From Nymphaea colorata (lineage: Eukaryota > Streptophyta > Magnoliopsida > Nymphaeales > Nymphaeaceae), in contig NC_045142.1 of NCBI RefSeq assembly GCF_008831285.2, forward strand, positions 18,477,354-18,541,353: a stretch of DNA of 64,000 nucleotides, read 5' to 3'. This document shows positions 1 through 10,915 of this stretch, piece after piece (the stretch's first letter is position 1; the number at the start of each line of letters is the position of its first letter). The notes under the pieces were generated by a model, which saw only the letters and a list, made by a program, of their open reading frames with translations, did not search any database and was not told the DNA's origin. The translations under genes were made by a program, and so were the position numbers.

Positions 1-925
1 CTCTCCATGTTTTTGAAGAATTGCCAAATCATTATTCTCAGACGAATGTTGAATTCAGTCCTGATGAGCAGCTAATTTTCACGGGGACTTCCATAGAAAA
101 AGATGGAAATACTGGAAGCATGTTATGCTTTTATGACACAAAAAGGTTGGAGCTTGTTTCAAAAGTTGGAATATCTCCAACGTGCAGTATTGTGCGTTGT
201 GCATGGCATTCAAGGCTTAATCAGGTTAATTGTCTCTCTTGGGCATAATGATTTTTGTTGCTTCATTCCGATACTCTTTGGTTCATCTGTTTTCATTTTT
301 TTAGCTGTTATGCAGAACTTCTCTAATTGTTTAATTGATCTTCCTGAAGGTTTTTGCCACTGTTGGCGACAAAAAACAAGGTGGGACACATATTCTCTAT
401 GATCCAACCATTAGCGAAAGGGGAGCCCTAGTTTGTGTTGCACGTGCACCTAGGAAGAAGTCCGTTGATGACTTTGAAGCCAAGCCTGTCATACACAATC
501 CACATGCTCTACCCTTGTTCCGGGACCAGCCAAGTCGTAAACGGCAGCGCGAGAAGGTATTGAAGGACCCAATGAAATCACATAAACCAGACCTACCTGT
601 CACTGGTCCAGGTTTTGGTGGGAGAGTTGGTTCAACTAAAGGGAGCTTATTGACACAATATCTTCTCAAGGTATGTTTAACGCACCACTATCTTTGCTCT
701 TTGTAGCTTAGATGTTGGTGATTTATGGAGATTACTTGGAGCTTCTTGCAGGAAGGAGGACTCATTAAGGAAACATGGATGGAGGAAGATCCAAGAGAGG
801 CTATTCTCAGATATGCAGATGTTGCAGCAAAAGATCCCAAGTTTATAGCACCAGCATATGCTCAAACTCAGCCGGAGCCACTATTTGCAAAGTCAGATTC
901 CGAAGAGGAAGAAGAAGGCAAATAA
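1..925 (+). CDS. WDR70: WDR70-type WD40 repeat protein, 3' end (last three exons, partial)
   Basis: The window opens inside the gene. I place coding exons at 3-224, 350-670 and 752-925, all joined in phase 0 across GT-AG introns (225-349 and 671-751), giving 237 residues before the TAA at 923-925. The reading frame contains ISPTCSIVRCAWHSRLNQ, then VFATVGDKKQGGTHILYDP, then ERGALVCVARAPRKKSVDDF, IHNPHALPLFRD and KETWMEEDPREAIL. These are characteristic of the C-terminal part of the plant and animal WDR70 (gastrulation defective 1 homologue) family, following its last WD40 blades. The protein ends in an acidic SDSEEEEEGK tail. The family is nuclear. Animal WDR70 has been linked to chromatin and DNA-damage responses, and the plant role is less certain. 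The start and most WD40 repeats lie upstream of the window. Family identity is strong; splice sites are by inspection only. Confidence 0.9.
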
Positions 926-3057
926 TGATGGGTAGGTTCACTTTGCACTTATTGTTTGTAGTATGACTCTATGTGCTGTAGAACTTGGCTAGGCTTTGAA
1001 GGTACTAACTGATTTTGCTTAAGATAACATTTATCTGGGATTTTACCAGGATGGTGTCTTATGGTGTGCAACAAAAATATGACGTCTGATGAAGATAAAA
1101 TAGAAAATATTGTGGACTTCAATTTCCTTGTCCGAGGTAATGAAAGTTTTGATCTTATGTAGATAATTCAACTTTTTGTCTTTAATTTATGGGTGATGAT
1201 ACTCTGGTGCCCATTTCAACTCAGTACGCTTCAAGTGCTTCAGGTTCTGAATCTTCTGATATACGTATTAAGTTATTAACCATATCTTTGTCCATGTTGC
1301 TAAATGTTAGTTTTGGAACCAAAGAAGTGTTATTTGTCTGGAAAGGTATATTTGGGTGGCTTATTTTTCTATTTTTGATGAATTGGTGTAATTTACAATT
1401 TTCTTTTATGTATACTTTATGCATGCTTACATAGTACCCCCCCCCCCCCCCTCTGTTGGTCAATGTCATATAACCCAATATGTGATCTTGTACTCCTACC
1501 TTGTCATAGGCCATATGGATTTTATTCTTGTTAGTTTAATTCCTGAAATCCATCATACTGACATCTTTGTGAGTGGCTGCTAGAATATCAATTTCCGTCT
1601 ACTGTGGCATTATTTGGTCCTTGTCTGATTTGATGTCCTATAAAATATGGCAGCCATCTTCTGGCAGTAAGTTTAATGTACTGTCTGGTTCCATGCTTTA
1701 CACTGAAAAATATTTGCAATGGGTCTGAATAGTCAACTTGGATGATTAGTGCTATATTTATATTTTCATCCATGAAAGTCATTCACTTTGAATCTCACTA
1801 GGCTTTACCGACTAGCATTCAAGTTGATGGAATCTGTTTTGAGATTCTCAGAAGGCATCAAATTTCATTTATTTACATTGCTTCCTGCACTGTTTATTTG
1901 TGTTGAATCTGGTTTCTGGACTACTTGGGCGCACTTTAGTTCAACTTCAGTTTTTTATTTTTTGCCCCTCCCTCTTTTATAGTCAAAGCTCAGGAAGCAT
2001 GCCAATAAAATTTTGAGGGCAGATTGCGGACCTGGTTTTCTGGATGAGTTGGACACTGCACTTCATTTCACTTTCAGTTTTTCCTTTTTTTTTATTTTAT
2101 TTTATTTTATTTTTGCATGCCTTGTTAGGCCATCCAGCAATAGTAAAGTATGCTAAAAGAAATGATGGTTCTGGGATAATTTTCCTTATGGCGTTGTGAT
2201 TGTTTCCTGTTTCCATTCTCATTCTGTAGGTTGGTTTGGTTTTCGTCATTTGTTTGATTGCCAGCAGGAACTGGCAAATTTGTCCATGAACTTCAAAATG
2301 AACCTAGGAGATTGAGATTTTCCTATGCTGATATTGTTATTCCGTACGTTATTGCTTTCAGAACATGCTGGGGAAGCATTCATTTTATGATGTATACTTA
2401 TGCCTAATTATTTCAATATCTTGCTTACAGTAGATTTATAGTGGAAAAAGCGACTGTTGGCTCCAGTAATTCTCCCAAAAGTTTGATTGACGTGAAGGTG
2501 AGGTAAAGTTTGAGTCATCTTCAATCGGAATTTTAAATATCAAGATTCCGAGGCATGCAAATGGTGTATCAAAATGTCTGCAGAAGGGGTACCTGCTACT
2601 TCAAAATCATCTTGTACCGTGTAATCTTCTGGGTAATTATGGCACTTGTAAAACCTTTGTTGCAGAGTTCATCAGTGAGCACTGTTTACTCTAGGGAGCA
2701 ATAAGCTTTGTAACTGTAGATGCTTTTACTGTAAAGTGAACTAAATTGTTTTTCTTGATCCAAATCTAACTTGTGCTGCATATGCAATCGCAGCTTCCTG
2801 TACTAATAGCCAGTTATCAAGTTCATGTGCCTAGTTGAATTTTACTATTGCTCTTTAGATAAAGCTAGAAGCCAAATTGTAGAGCTCAAGAAATATATAT
2901 CTGTAATGAATCATTTAGGTTTCTCTTTATGTTATTGGGTTCAAAAAACTGACCACATACATGCATGCAGAACGTTGGAAATGTAGGGATGGAAAAGAAA
3001 TCTTGAAAATCAATGTAAACAATGGGTTTTGTGAGCTGGAGATTTATTTTTCCCTGG

Positions 3058-3058
<1 letters not shown>
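926..3058. other. 3' UTR and intergenic DNA, no gene seen
   Basis: The stretch after the WDR70-like stop is AT-rich and broken by stops in all frames. Its first few hundred bases must hold the 3' UTR and poly(A) site, but I see no decisive AATAAA. A 15-base C tract lies inside it. Short open frames here have no recognisable similarity. Confidence 0.6.
1437..1451. repeat. poly(C) tract, 15 bases
   Basis: An uninterrupted run of 15 C residues in otherwise AT-rich DNA. The length may be affected by sequencing slippage. Confidence 0.9.

Positions 3059-3101
<43 letters not shown>
3059..3101. repeat. (TA)n microsatellite
   Basis: About 21 uninterrupted TA units, flanked by TTTCCCTGGT on the left and AATCTTTTCG on the right. 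Confidence 0.95.
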
Positions 3102-3104
<3 letters not shown>

Positions 3105-3918
3105 CTTTTCGTAACTGCCATGTATGGATTAGCTATTGTAGAATGCATCATCATCGTCGTCGTGATCATTTTTTTCTTGTGCCATGCTTTTCACGAAAAT
3201 GACGGTCATGCATGAATAGACAGAATCATCAGATGGTTCAACCAACTCCTATGAATTGTACCTTTTTTGGATCCCGAAGTAAGAGTACTTGGTGCAAATT
3301 GCTCAGCTATGATGTCATTAAGGATGTTAAGTTGATTGAATATATCCGAACAACCGCTTCTATTTTGAATTTGTCCAGTGAGATAAGAGTAACAAAATCC
3401 AAGTCTGATTATTAATAAGATTCAGATTCTGTACCCAATTCTTGGAATAGCAGAGCAGACGATCAATAATCAACTGAAATCTGATAAAGAACCGGCCGAT
3501 TACAAATAAATGTGGGATCTTATTTATTCAGTCAATATAAAAATGTGTGGGTTAGTATCAGTTGAAACCCCACCTGGTAAATTTACAACACTGTATGAGA
3601 CTTGTGTAAATGGATTTGAATTCGGAGTGAATAGAATTCTTTTAAAGTGGATCTTAGAGCTAACTAGCACTTAAATATAACTTTTAGATGTAATCAAGTT
3701 CATATTTTAGTTAGGTTTAGATGTATTTATTTGCTGGTAATATTACATTAGTTTTTTGACAAGAGAATTGAAATCAACTGGCTGCGGGTGTTGTGAGGTG
3801 GTTAAAGTTTTAAACTCTTGGCCAATGCACGTAAATCATTGCTAAAAGCAACTGAAATCATCACTATATTAAAAATTGTTGCTAATGACCTATGAGTTAT
3901 GACTAAAGACTTTTGCCT
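3102..3918. other. gene-free AT-rich DNA
   Basis: No coding region or structured repeat is recognised. A 67-codon open frame at 3212-3415 has no family resemblance and looks like chance. Confidence 0.6.
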
Positions 3919-4178
3919 ATAGTTGGCAAACTGGCCGGGTTGACTCAGAAATCGCCCGAGTGAGTCAGCTGGATCACTAAAAACAGTGGCCACAAGTCAA
4001 GGATGGCCCAGCTCGCCCCTGACACAGCCCTGTCTCAGCCCTGACTTGCCCGATTCAGCTGCATTGATTTACATTATGGTTATTTTAAAACTCAATGGAA
4101 TCAACAAGTCAACTCACTGATCCAGTGACCCAGTCATTTGCTGATCCAAGTCCTCCGAGTCACAGGTTTGCCAACTAT
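3919..4178. mobile_element. MITE-like element with TIRs and GTGACTCGG-type interior
   Basis: The 260-base segment begins ATAGTTGGCAAAC and ends with its exact 13-base inverted complement, GTTTGCCAACTAT (4166-4178). The interior is rich in GACTC, GAGTC and CAGTCAC motifs in both orientations, so the element is partly self-complementary. It has no coding capacity. I could not find a clean target-site duplication, so the superfamily (hAT-like by size and composition) is a guess. Confidence 0.65.
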
Positions 4179-4560
4179 GATTTCACTAACAATTTCAAAA
4201 TTTTTTAGCATCCCGCAATATGTAATCGTCGAATAATTTTAATTCCTTGTATATAAACAAACCCAGAGATTTACTTGTGAAAAGGACTTTGGCCGAAATA
4301 TCTTGACATTTTCTCTGTAAAGAATATGTTAGGATCGAGAGTTTCCATATTTTGTAACTGTTGCAGGATTTCCATGCAACATTTTTGTTTTACAAGAAGA
4401 AACATACAATTCCATTTGTGGGGAGAAGATTAGCAACCCAAAAAACAGTAAGGCGTCAAACTTTTTAGCCACTATAAAATACATTTGAACTTTAAAAAAT
4501 TATAGTTGTATTATCAAAGCAGCACCAGCAAAACAACTTAAAATGGGCTATAAGGTGGAG

Positions 4561-4745
4561 TTAGGAATTTTTTTGAAAAGACCTGAATTATAGTTTAAAA
4601 ATTCTGCCCAGACCAAAATATCATTTTTCAAATTTTTTACATAAAATAAATGAAATTTTTAAAATTTTATATGTAAGTTTTAACATTTTTTTTTTGGGAG
4701 CGGGGGCCAGGACTCCTGCTGCCCCATCCCCTTCCCTCTTGGCTC
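4561..4745 (+). repeat. dispersed AT-rich repeat ending in a GGGGCCAGG / CTGCTGCCCC block
   Basis: An AT-rich body containing AATTATAGTTT and several AATTTTTAAAATTTT runs ends in a GC-rich block. It aligns by eye with 10745-10915 and 58555-58740 (same orientation). Shorter copies of the same ends occur elsewhere in the window in reverse orientation. No coding potential. Confidence 0.55.
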
Positions 4746-5746
4746 CCTCCTCCACCCCTGCACTACACAAACATGGACGTGTGACAAATTCATCCACGAC
4801 AAACTTTTTCTTAATACATGAACTTGATCAGCATTTATTCATTCATGAAATTTGGCTTGGGATCCATCCCACCCCCAACAACACACACACACACGCACAG
4901 ACACTCAGATTGATGCAAGCAAATGCTGCATTATGTATTATCATGATAGAAAGACAAAATTAGCTGAATAAGTAAAAAAAAAATTTTCATGTGAAAAGCC
5001 CTATGTTATTTACCATGAACTTCCTTTAAATCATGTTTCTTGCCAATTAAAGCTAGTATTTTCTTGATTATTATGCGGATTTCGTTCATTTTGCTCTGAG
5101 ATTTTGAGTTGACGAGTTTTTTCTGCTTAAGCATCCCACATGTTCGCGTCACCGGGTAATTACTGGACTGTAATTTGTGTCCCTGGTTCAATTGGTCTTG
5201 ATGATCATAATGCTAAGATAAACAAACATCTCTCTTAAATATTTCAAAGGTAATTAAATTTGCAACAAGCTGTTAATGTATGAGCAGGAGGAATTACCAG
5301 CATGATGGTTGCTTAAATTTTGGAACTTAGGATCCATTGGCATGTCTTTTATCTTCTTGCAAATCACACTTCTCTAACAGTGGAGGACCACATATAAGCC
5401 AGGATGGGCATAAGGCTACAATAATATGTTGAGATGGCCTTTTGTTACCGCTCTCGTCAAACTAAAAATTTACATATTTGTGCATCTTTTTTGCTTTAAA
5501 TTTTTTAGCTCCCCCGCTGCTCTCTGACCCCAGAGCCGTCACCAAATTTAAATAACAGTTGTTAATTATAGGGATTTCATAGAAACTTTTCATGGCTGCA
5601 GCTGGCAAAATGGGTGTGGCTCAGTCCAAATGGAAACTCAGATTTGAAAAAACCCTTCGTGGTCTTTTGATAACAATAACAAGTTGTTACTGTTTCGTGA
5701 ATCTACTCAAAAGTTGAAGCATAACTGTTCTACTGACAACCGCAGA
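4746..5746. other. gene-free DNA
   Basis: Nothing recognisable as a gene. A reverse-oriented end of the dispersed AT-rich repeat family (AATTTTTTAGCTCCCCCGCTGC) lies near 5498-5520. Confidence 0.55.
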
Positions 5747-5813
5747 TCGACCGGCTTCCACTTCTGCCCTTTATTCTAGGTCGACCCACTTCCACTTCTG
5801 CCCTTTGTTCTTG
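5747..5813. repeat. 34-base tandem duplication
   Basis: Two adjacent copies (5747-5780 and 5781-5813), each beginning TCGACC and containing CTTCCACTTCTGCCCTTT, differ at only a few positions. Confidence 0.85.
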
Positions 5814-6002
5814 ATGCATGGCATCTACTTAACAAATAAGGGATGCCTCATAAAATGAAAACCAGTCTATGCTATTCATTTGATTTTGCATATAATGCTC
5901 TCTTTCTAAGAGCAAGTTACAAACCGCTACTTCCCCAACATAGAAAAGTGAAGAACTAAAAAAGACAAAGAAAAACCAAAGGCATTGCAAAAACTTTGGC
6001 CT

Positions 6003-6027
6003 TTCTCTCTCTCTCTCCCTCTTATAG

Positions 6028-6056
<29 letters not shown>
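6003..6056. repeat. (CT)n followed by (TA)n microsatellite
   Basis: A short CT run at about 6003-6018, then about 14 TA units at 6029-6056, 70 bases beyond the stop of the glutaredoxin gene on the - strand. Confidence 0.9.
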
Positions 6057-6058
<2 letters not shown>

Positions 6059-6075
6059 AGCACATTATGTTTATA

Positions 6076-6106
6076 TTTATTCTAAGGCCTAAATGGCATA
6101 TTTATT
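6076..6106 (-). terminator. candidate poly(A) signals of the - strand glutaredoxin
   Basis: TTTATT on the + strand at 6101-6106 and 6076-6081 reads AATAAA on the - strand, about 22 and 47 bases past the stop codon. The spacing is short but plausible for the far-upstream or near-upstream element. This is a motif match only. Confidence 0.35.
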
Positions 6107-6127
6107 TTCTTGGGAAATAGACTTGGC

Positions 6128-6439
6128 TCACAGCCAGAGGGCCCCAGCTTCCCTGAGCTGAGGGACCAAGGTGCCATTGAGATGGTCAGCCATGACCTTG
6201 TCAGTCGGACCGACCAGCCGGCCACCGATGAAGACGGCCGGGACAGCCGGTCCCCGGCCAATCAGCCTTGCAAGCGCCTTTTCCATCTCCTTCCCCCTTG
6301 GGTCCTCGTCAAGCTCATGCACAACTATGTTCACCCCAAGATCACAGAAGAACCTCTTCACAGCATGGCACATGCAGCATGAGCTCTTGCTGAACATCAC
6401 CACTGCATTTGCCCTTGCCAGTGCCACCACCCTCTCCAT
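6128..6439 (-). CDS. CC-type (ROXY class) glutaredoxin, 103 aa
   Basis: A single intronless frame from an ATG at 6439. The protein is a one-domain thioredoxin fold of typical class III (CC-type) length. The active site CCMC is at residues 21-24 within [13 protein letters not shown], the cis-proline region VPAVFIGG is at 66-73, the G-G-R-L-V-G-P glutathione-binding turn follows, and the protein ends GALWL. Plant CC-type glutaredoxins bind TGA bZIP factors through the C-terminal ALWL motif and act in flower development, defence or nitrogen signalling, in nucleus and cytosol. Both the active-site class and the ALWL end are intact. A (GA)n tract lies in the predicted 5' UTR and a TATA box about 140 bases upstream. 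A second gene of the same class lies about 10 kb away in divergent orientation. Which ROXY subgroup it belongs to cannot be settled by eye. Confidence 0.95.
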   Translation of the reverse strand: MERVVALARANAVVMFSKSSCCMCHAVKRFFCDLGVNIVVHELDEDPRGKEMEKALARLIGRGPAVPAVFIGGRLVGPTDKVMADHLNGTLVPQLREAGALWL

Positions 6440-6476
6440 TGTCCTTACTTACACTACCAAGATGAAATACAGCACT

Positions 6477-6501
6477 GAGAGAGAGAGAGAGAGAGAGAGA
6501 G
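6477..6501. repeat. (GA)n microsatellite in the 5' UTR of the - strand glutaredoxin
   Basis: About 12 GA units, CT on the coding strand, lie 38 to 62 bases upstream of the start codon. They continue into an imperfect AGAGAAGAGAG tract to about 6540. CT-rich leaders are common in plant genes. Confidence 0.9.
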
Positions 6502-6576
6502 TTGAAGACTCAAGAGAAAGAGAGAAGAGAGAAGAGAGAAGATCAAGCTGTGTGCTTCTGGGCTCATGAAGATGAC

Positions 6577-6586
6577 CTATTTATAG
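6577..6586 (-). promoter_or_regulatory. TATA box of the - strand glutaredoxin
   Basis: CTATTTATAG on the + strand reads CTATAAATAG on the - strand, a near-consensus plant TATA box. It lies about 138 bases upstream of the ATG, which predicts a transcription start near 6550 and a 110-base leader. Confidence 0.7.
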
Positions 6587-7391
6587 TGTTCTCTGTGCCT
6601 GAAAAATTGAGACTACTTTATCTCAGAAAAGGAGAAAAATATTCCCTTGGATTATCACAGAAGATCAAAGTGTCTATTTCAACACACCTCTGACTACCAA
6701 CTTGCAAAATCTGATAAAGAAGTATCTTCTCTATGCGGAAACCTAAGTAGAATGCTTTCATTAATAATATAACATGTGACATGATCATAGAACTTTATAA
6801 ACTATATGATAATGCATCTGTTACCCGAAGCAATGTATTATAAAAATACTGCAATGTTATCTTATGTCACCGGCATGCTATATATAGAGTATATTACGTA
6901 TGATGCATTAATTCATATATGTGGCATGTGAATTAACATTTGCCAATGTCATTATTTATGAAAAATTCGTCACATAGTCTTCCAACAAAGCTTTAAAAAA
7001 CAAACAAAATATTTTTTTAAATGATCACGTAAAAGAGATCCGATATCGTGACATGTGGCTTATTTCCCAGGGTCATACTTATAGGGTCATACTTAAAGTG
7101 TTTAAATAGAAAAAGGTCAAGGAGATTTTAAGTGTTTAAGTTGAAGAAGGTCAAAAGTTTAATATAGATTCGAGATTGACATCTATATAGAAATCTAGTT
7201 TGCTCCTTTTATATAGGAAAAGATTTTTCTTTTAGAACAGTTTTTTTGAACTACAGAAAGTGCTCGTTATCCGTTTGATTGTCCTTGTGGATAACGTTGG
7301 GACTCAAATGAAGCTTTTCTAATGAGAAAAAGAAGACAGGAACCTCAAGATGACACTTGGCAGGGTTTGGAACACAAAAAAGAGTGAGTAG
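6587..7391. other. upstream region of the - strand glutaredoxin, no gene seen
   Basis: AT-rich DNA. A single CGTCA at 6968-6972 (TGACG on the - strand, the TGA-factor core) lies about 530 bases upstream of the start, but one five-base match is weak evidence. No other structure was recognised. Confidence 0.5.
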
Positions 7392-7557
7392 AGCCCACTT
7401 GACTCGGTCAAGTTAGGACCACACCCACACTAAGGGTCATGATGGTATCTGGGTCAAGTCATACCTAGCCCGGAAGAGTTAACTCGGTCTAGCTAGAACC
7501 ACATCCAGTCTATTTAGGGTTCATGGTAGTATCCACGTCAAGTCAAATGGAGCCCGG
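7392..7557. repeat. diverged tandem duplication, period about 75-84
   Basis: Two diverged units begin at about 7392 and 7467, with the head of a third (AGCCCGG) at 7551. Each contains AGCCC, GACTCGGTC or AACTCGGTCT, then AGGACCACA-like, GGGTCATG-like and GTCAAGTCA-like segments in the same order. Confidence 0.65.
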
Positions 7558-9511
7558 TTTCTAGTCAAAGTCCCATGCTTTAGTAGGTACCGAACACTTT
7601 AAACTTAGCTCGATATCGACTCGTTTAAACTGCATATAATCTTAATTTTGTGCGTGATCTCACCGGACCATTAGTTCAATTTTCATGGACACTATTCCTC
7701 TACACTGCAAACAGTGGTATATTGCGACACTACAACTGATGAGAATAATAAAGGTACACTTAGGTTCCGAAGCAACCTTAAACATATAGGGAATGAAAAA
7801 ATGTCCCTCTTTTTGGGGGCAGCTTCCTTCCTCTGACTGACTCTGAAACAACTTAAGAATGAATGATTCCATTAATAAGTGAGCCCAGACTACAGTTAAC
7901 CCAGTACTACAGTTATCAACATCGCAGTAAAACTACAGGAGTACCCCACCGCCCTTTCGGTCATACTCTAAAAGCATGCATCCATCTTTCCCCATATTTT
8001 CTTTTCTGGTTGGAAGTCATCCCATTGTCAAACACGTGCTAAGAGGCAAAGATTCGATCGGAAGAGAACGCAATGTCGTCCTCTTTTTCCAGATATTTTT
8101 CCTTTTTCCTTTTTCTTGTTTATTTATTTTGATTTTGATTTTCTCTCTCTCTCTCACTCTTTTGATATTACTTATTTTTTGCTTATTTATTTATTCTCTC
8201 TCTTGATCTGGGACATACATATCTAGATCTAGTGGGCATCTTGCTGAGGTGGGCATTAATATGGAAGATGGGGTTTATCCGTTGGACGCAACTTTTTTGT
8301 TGGTAGTCAGATTCCTCTCCAGTCTTAGCAAGAAATACCATGCATATAGTCGAGAACAAAGGAAAAGGGATAAACAGAAACTAATTGGTGGAAATAAGAA
8401 AGGAGAAACGCATACTATATATCTGTTCTTCCTTTCGGTCGGTTGCCTGTGGAAGCTGCCACATCTCCTTTACATGATTTCATTTCATCTTAGAGAGAGA
8501 GAGATAGAGAGAAAGAGATTCTATAATTTTCATTTTATGTGAGGACAAAGTAAAAGAGAGAGATGTCGGCACCTTATAAGCATTGTATAGCCTATTGTGA
8601 GAGACTTGATGGAGACGGAAGATCAGAGGTTGAAAAGGTATTTGCACATTTAAATTTGCAACATATATATATATATGCTGATAGACAAGAGTTCATATGG
8701 GTCACACCTTTTATGTAGAAACCAATCAGACAATTTTGCTAAAAGGACCGCGAACTGTTCTTGCATTACAAATTTATAGCTAATACCTCATGTGACAGCT
8801 CTTGTTTATGAAGAGTTTTTATTTGAATTTCCCTAAATATACAAAAATTGACAAAGTCTCTTAAAATTACATGTAATATGACGTAGATAGTATTTTTTTT
8901 TGTCCAATTTTGGCACAGGTTTCTTTAGAGTAGTAAGACTTTTCTAATAAAATAGAAAGTCTTATCAATTTTTAATAAACATGAGGAAATTATATAAAAA
9001 AACTATCTTATTTTGCGCCTTAACCTTAGGTTAAATCCTAGAGAAAGAAGAAGAGTTTAGACTGGCGACCATGCCGAGGATTCTTTGGGAAATGGAAGGA
9101 AAAAGTATGGAAAAGTCACAGAACCACATAATCGGAATTGAAATAAGATTTACACATATACCAAAGATCATTTTTCTATTTTCCGGTGTGAATGGTACCT
9201 TCCACAGCTTTCACATTTCCTATTAATATCTCCAAGAGAATATATAGCTCATGTAGATCGGTCATGCTTTAGTTCGAACATATTGCAGAAAGCAGTTTCT
9301 TATGTTTTATATGGCTAATGTTAAGTTTTGGGTTTTTAATTATGAAAGTTAGACAACTTAACATAATTTCTCTACTAAATCAATTAGGAAATGAACCTCA
9401 CGAGGTTTTTCCTAGTAAAGAAGCATGTAAAACTATGTCTACAAGCCCAAGGATCTATTTAGGACAAACTCTTCCTCCAACTGATGAAAAAATTAGGCAT
9501 ATCCTGAACAC

Positions 9512-9513
<2 letters not shown>
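7558..9513. other. gene-free AT-rich DNA
   Basis: No supported coding region. Short open frames at 7976-8206 and 8249-8542 are low-complexity (phenylalanine, leucine and serine from CT-rich DNA) and show no family resemblance. Confidence 0.55.

Positions 9514-9594
<81 letters not shown>
9514..9594. repeat. long (TA)n microsatellite, about 40 units
   Basis: The longest uninterrupted TA run in the window, about 81 bases, able to extrude as a cruciform and likely hypervariable. Confidence 0.95.
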
Positions 9595-9599
<5 letters not shown>

Positions 9600-10467
9600 G
9601 AAGATGAATACCTGATAATTGCCAAAGTCTTTTAGAGTGGCAAGGTTTTCTCGGGTATAATACATCGAGCTTAAAAAAATGAGAAAAAAATGATAAATTT
9701 TTTAAAAAATAAAAAAAACTAAAAATGAGGAGAAAATAAAGTAAGTGAGAAACTAATAATATAAGCATCTAAAGATAAGTAGATTTGCAACAAATAAAAA
9801 ATAAAAATGAAAAAAAAACTGTTTTGTATTTAAAAAATGAAAAAAGTGAAAAAAAACACATCAAGAACATGCTTTTTTGTTTTATTTTTTTTTAAAACAT
9901 GTTTTTTTAAATTTTTAAACGGAAAATTAATTTATTGCATTTTTTTTAAAAAGATGTTTTTTTTTTGTGACTATGGTAAAAAGGAAAAAAATTTGTACCT
10001 GAATGTTCCAGGTCTTTGAACCACGCAAATTCTGGTGTCTTTTTGCTTTATTCTCTTTTTCGTTTTCTTCTCCTGGTATGTTAAGGGAGAAAGTGAAAAG
10101 AGCTGTTGGGGGTTCAAAGGGAGGGGGGCCATGCCATCAACTTTTTAAAATAGAAAAAATAGGTGTTGACCCCATTAAAAGTTTTCAAAATTTTTATTTA
10201 CTGGTTGCACGATCATTCGGCCCCCATAAAGATGAAATCCTAGCTCCGCCTCGGCCTATCGAGGTCCATGTTGAAAGTCATGGCTGATGTGTTACTGCAC
10301 AGTTGAGGGGACGATGGTCCTCTAAAAGTGTGGTCGGTGACAAAGGACAGTTTTGTTCGACCCACTAAGAACTACAAGCAGCAGAAGAGGAAGAAGGAAA
10401 AGGAAAATGGAAGCATCTTATCCTTTTGGTAGCATAAGATCACAAATTAAAGAGAAGGACACACATT
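9595..10467. other. gene-free DNA with poly(A)/poly(T)-rich segment and a dispersed repeat end
   Basis: The part from 9670 to 9990 is extremely A/T-rich with homopolymer runs. At about 10120-10260 a GC-rich block, a run of AATTTTTATTT, then GGCCCCCATAAAG and CTAGCTCCGCCTC match the reverse-oriented end of the dispersed AT-rich repeat family. No gene is seen. Confidence 0.5.
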
Positions 10468-10640
10468 CTCTTGAAAACAACAGGGAACAAGTTGTTGAAT
10501 TTTACACAAGGAGAGGAGAAGGAGATAAAAGATTTGGTTAAGTTGACAAGCAGTCTCTTGGAAACAACAAGAAACAAGTTGTTCAACTTTAGAGAACGAA
10601 GTTAGAGAGAGAAACTACAGGAAACAAGTTGTTCAACACT
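10468..10640. repeat. three direct copies of a GAAACAAGTTGTTCAAC motif
   Basis: Copies at 10485-10499, 10571-10587 and 10621-10637, the first slightly diverged. Each contains the near-palindrome AACAAGTTGTT. The first two are embedded in a longer shared unit beginning CTCTTGRAAACAACA, about 87 bases apart. The third follows after 50 bases. Confidence 0.8.
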
Positions 10641-10744
10641 AGACAACAAAGGCAAGAGGGAGAGCAGATCCGGTGCACTGAAATCAGACGCTTTAAAATC
10701 ATGTTCTGCTACTTCTTATGTATATATAGAGACAGACGAAGCCA

Positions 10745-10915
10745 ATTTTTTTTTTTAAAAGGGAGCCAAATTATAGTTTCAAATTTTTGACGAAGACAGA
10801 AATGTTATTTTTTAAAATTTTTATAAATTTTTTTAAAATTTACATGAAAATTTTATTTTATTTTATATTTTAAAAGGAACCAGGGCCCCCCTACAGGCTC
10901 TCCCCTGTTTATGTA
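10745..10915 (+). repeat. dispersed AT-rich repeat with GGAACCAGGGCCCCCC end
   Basis: Contains AAATTATAGTTTCAAATTTTTG followed by AT-rich runs and a terminal GC-rich block. It is the same family and orientation as 4561-4745 and 58555-58740. No coding potential. Confidence 0.6.

Noticed and set aside
6171-6569. 132-codon + strand frame over the first glutaredoxin
   Set aside because: Antisense to the clear CC-type glutaredoxin. The C-terminal part is translated GA repeat.
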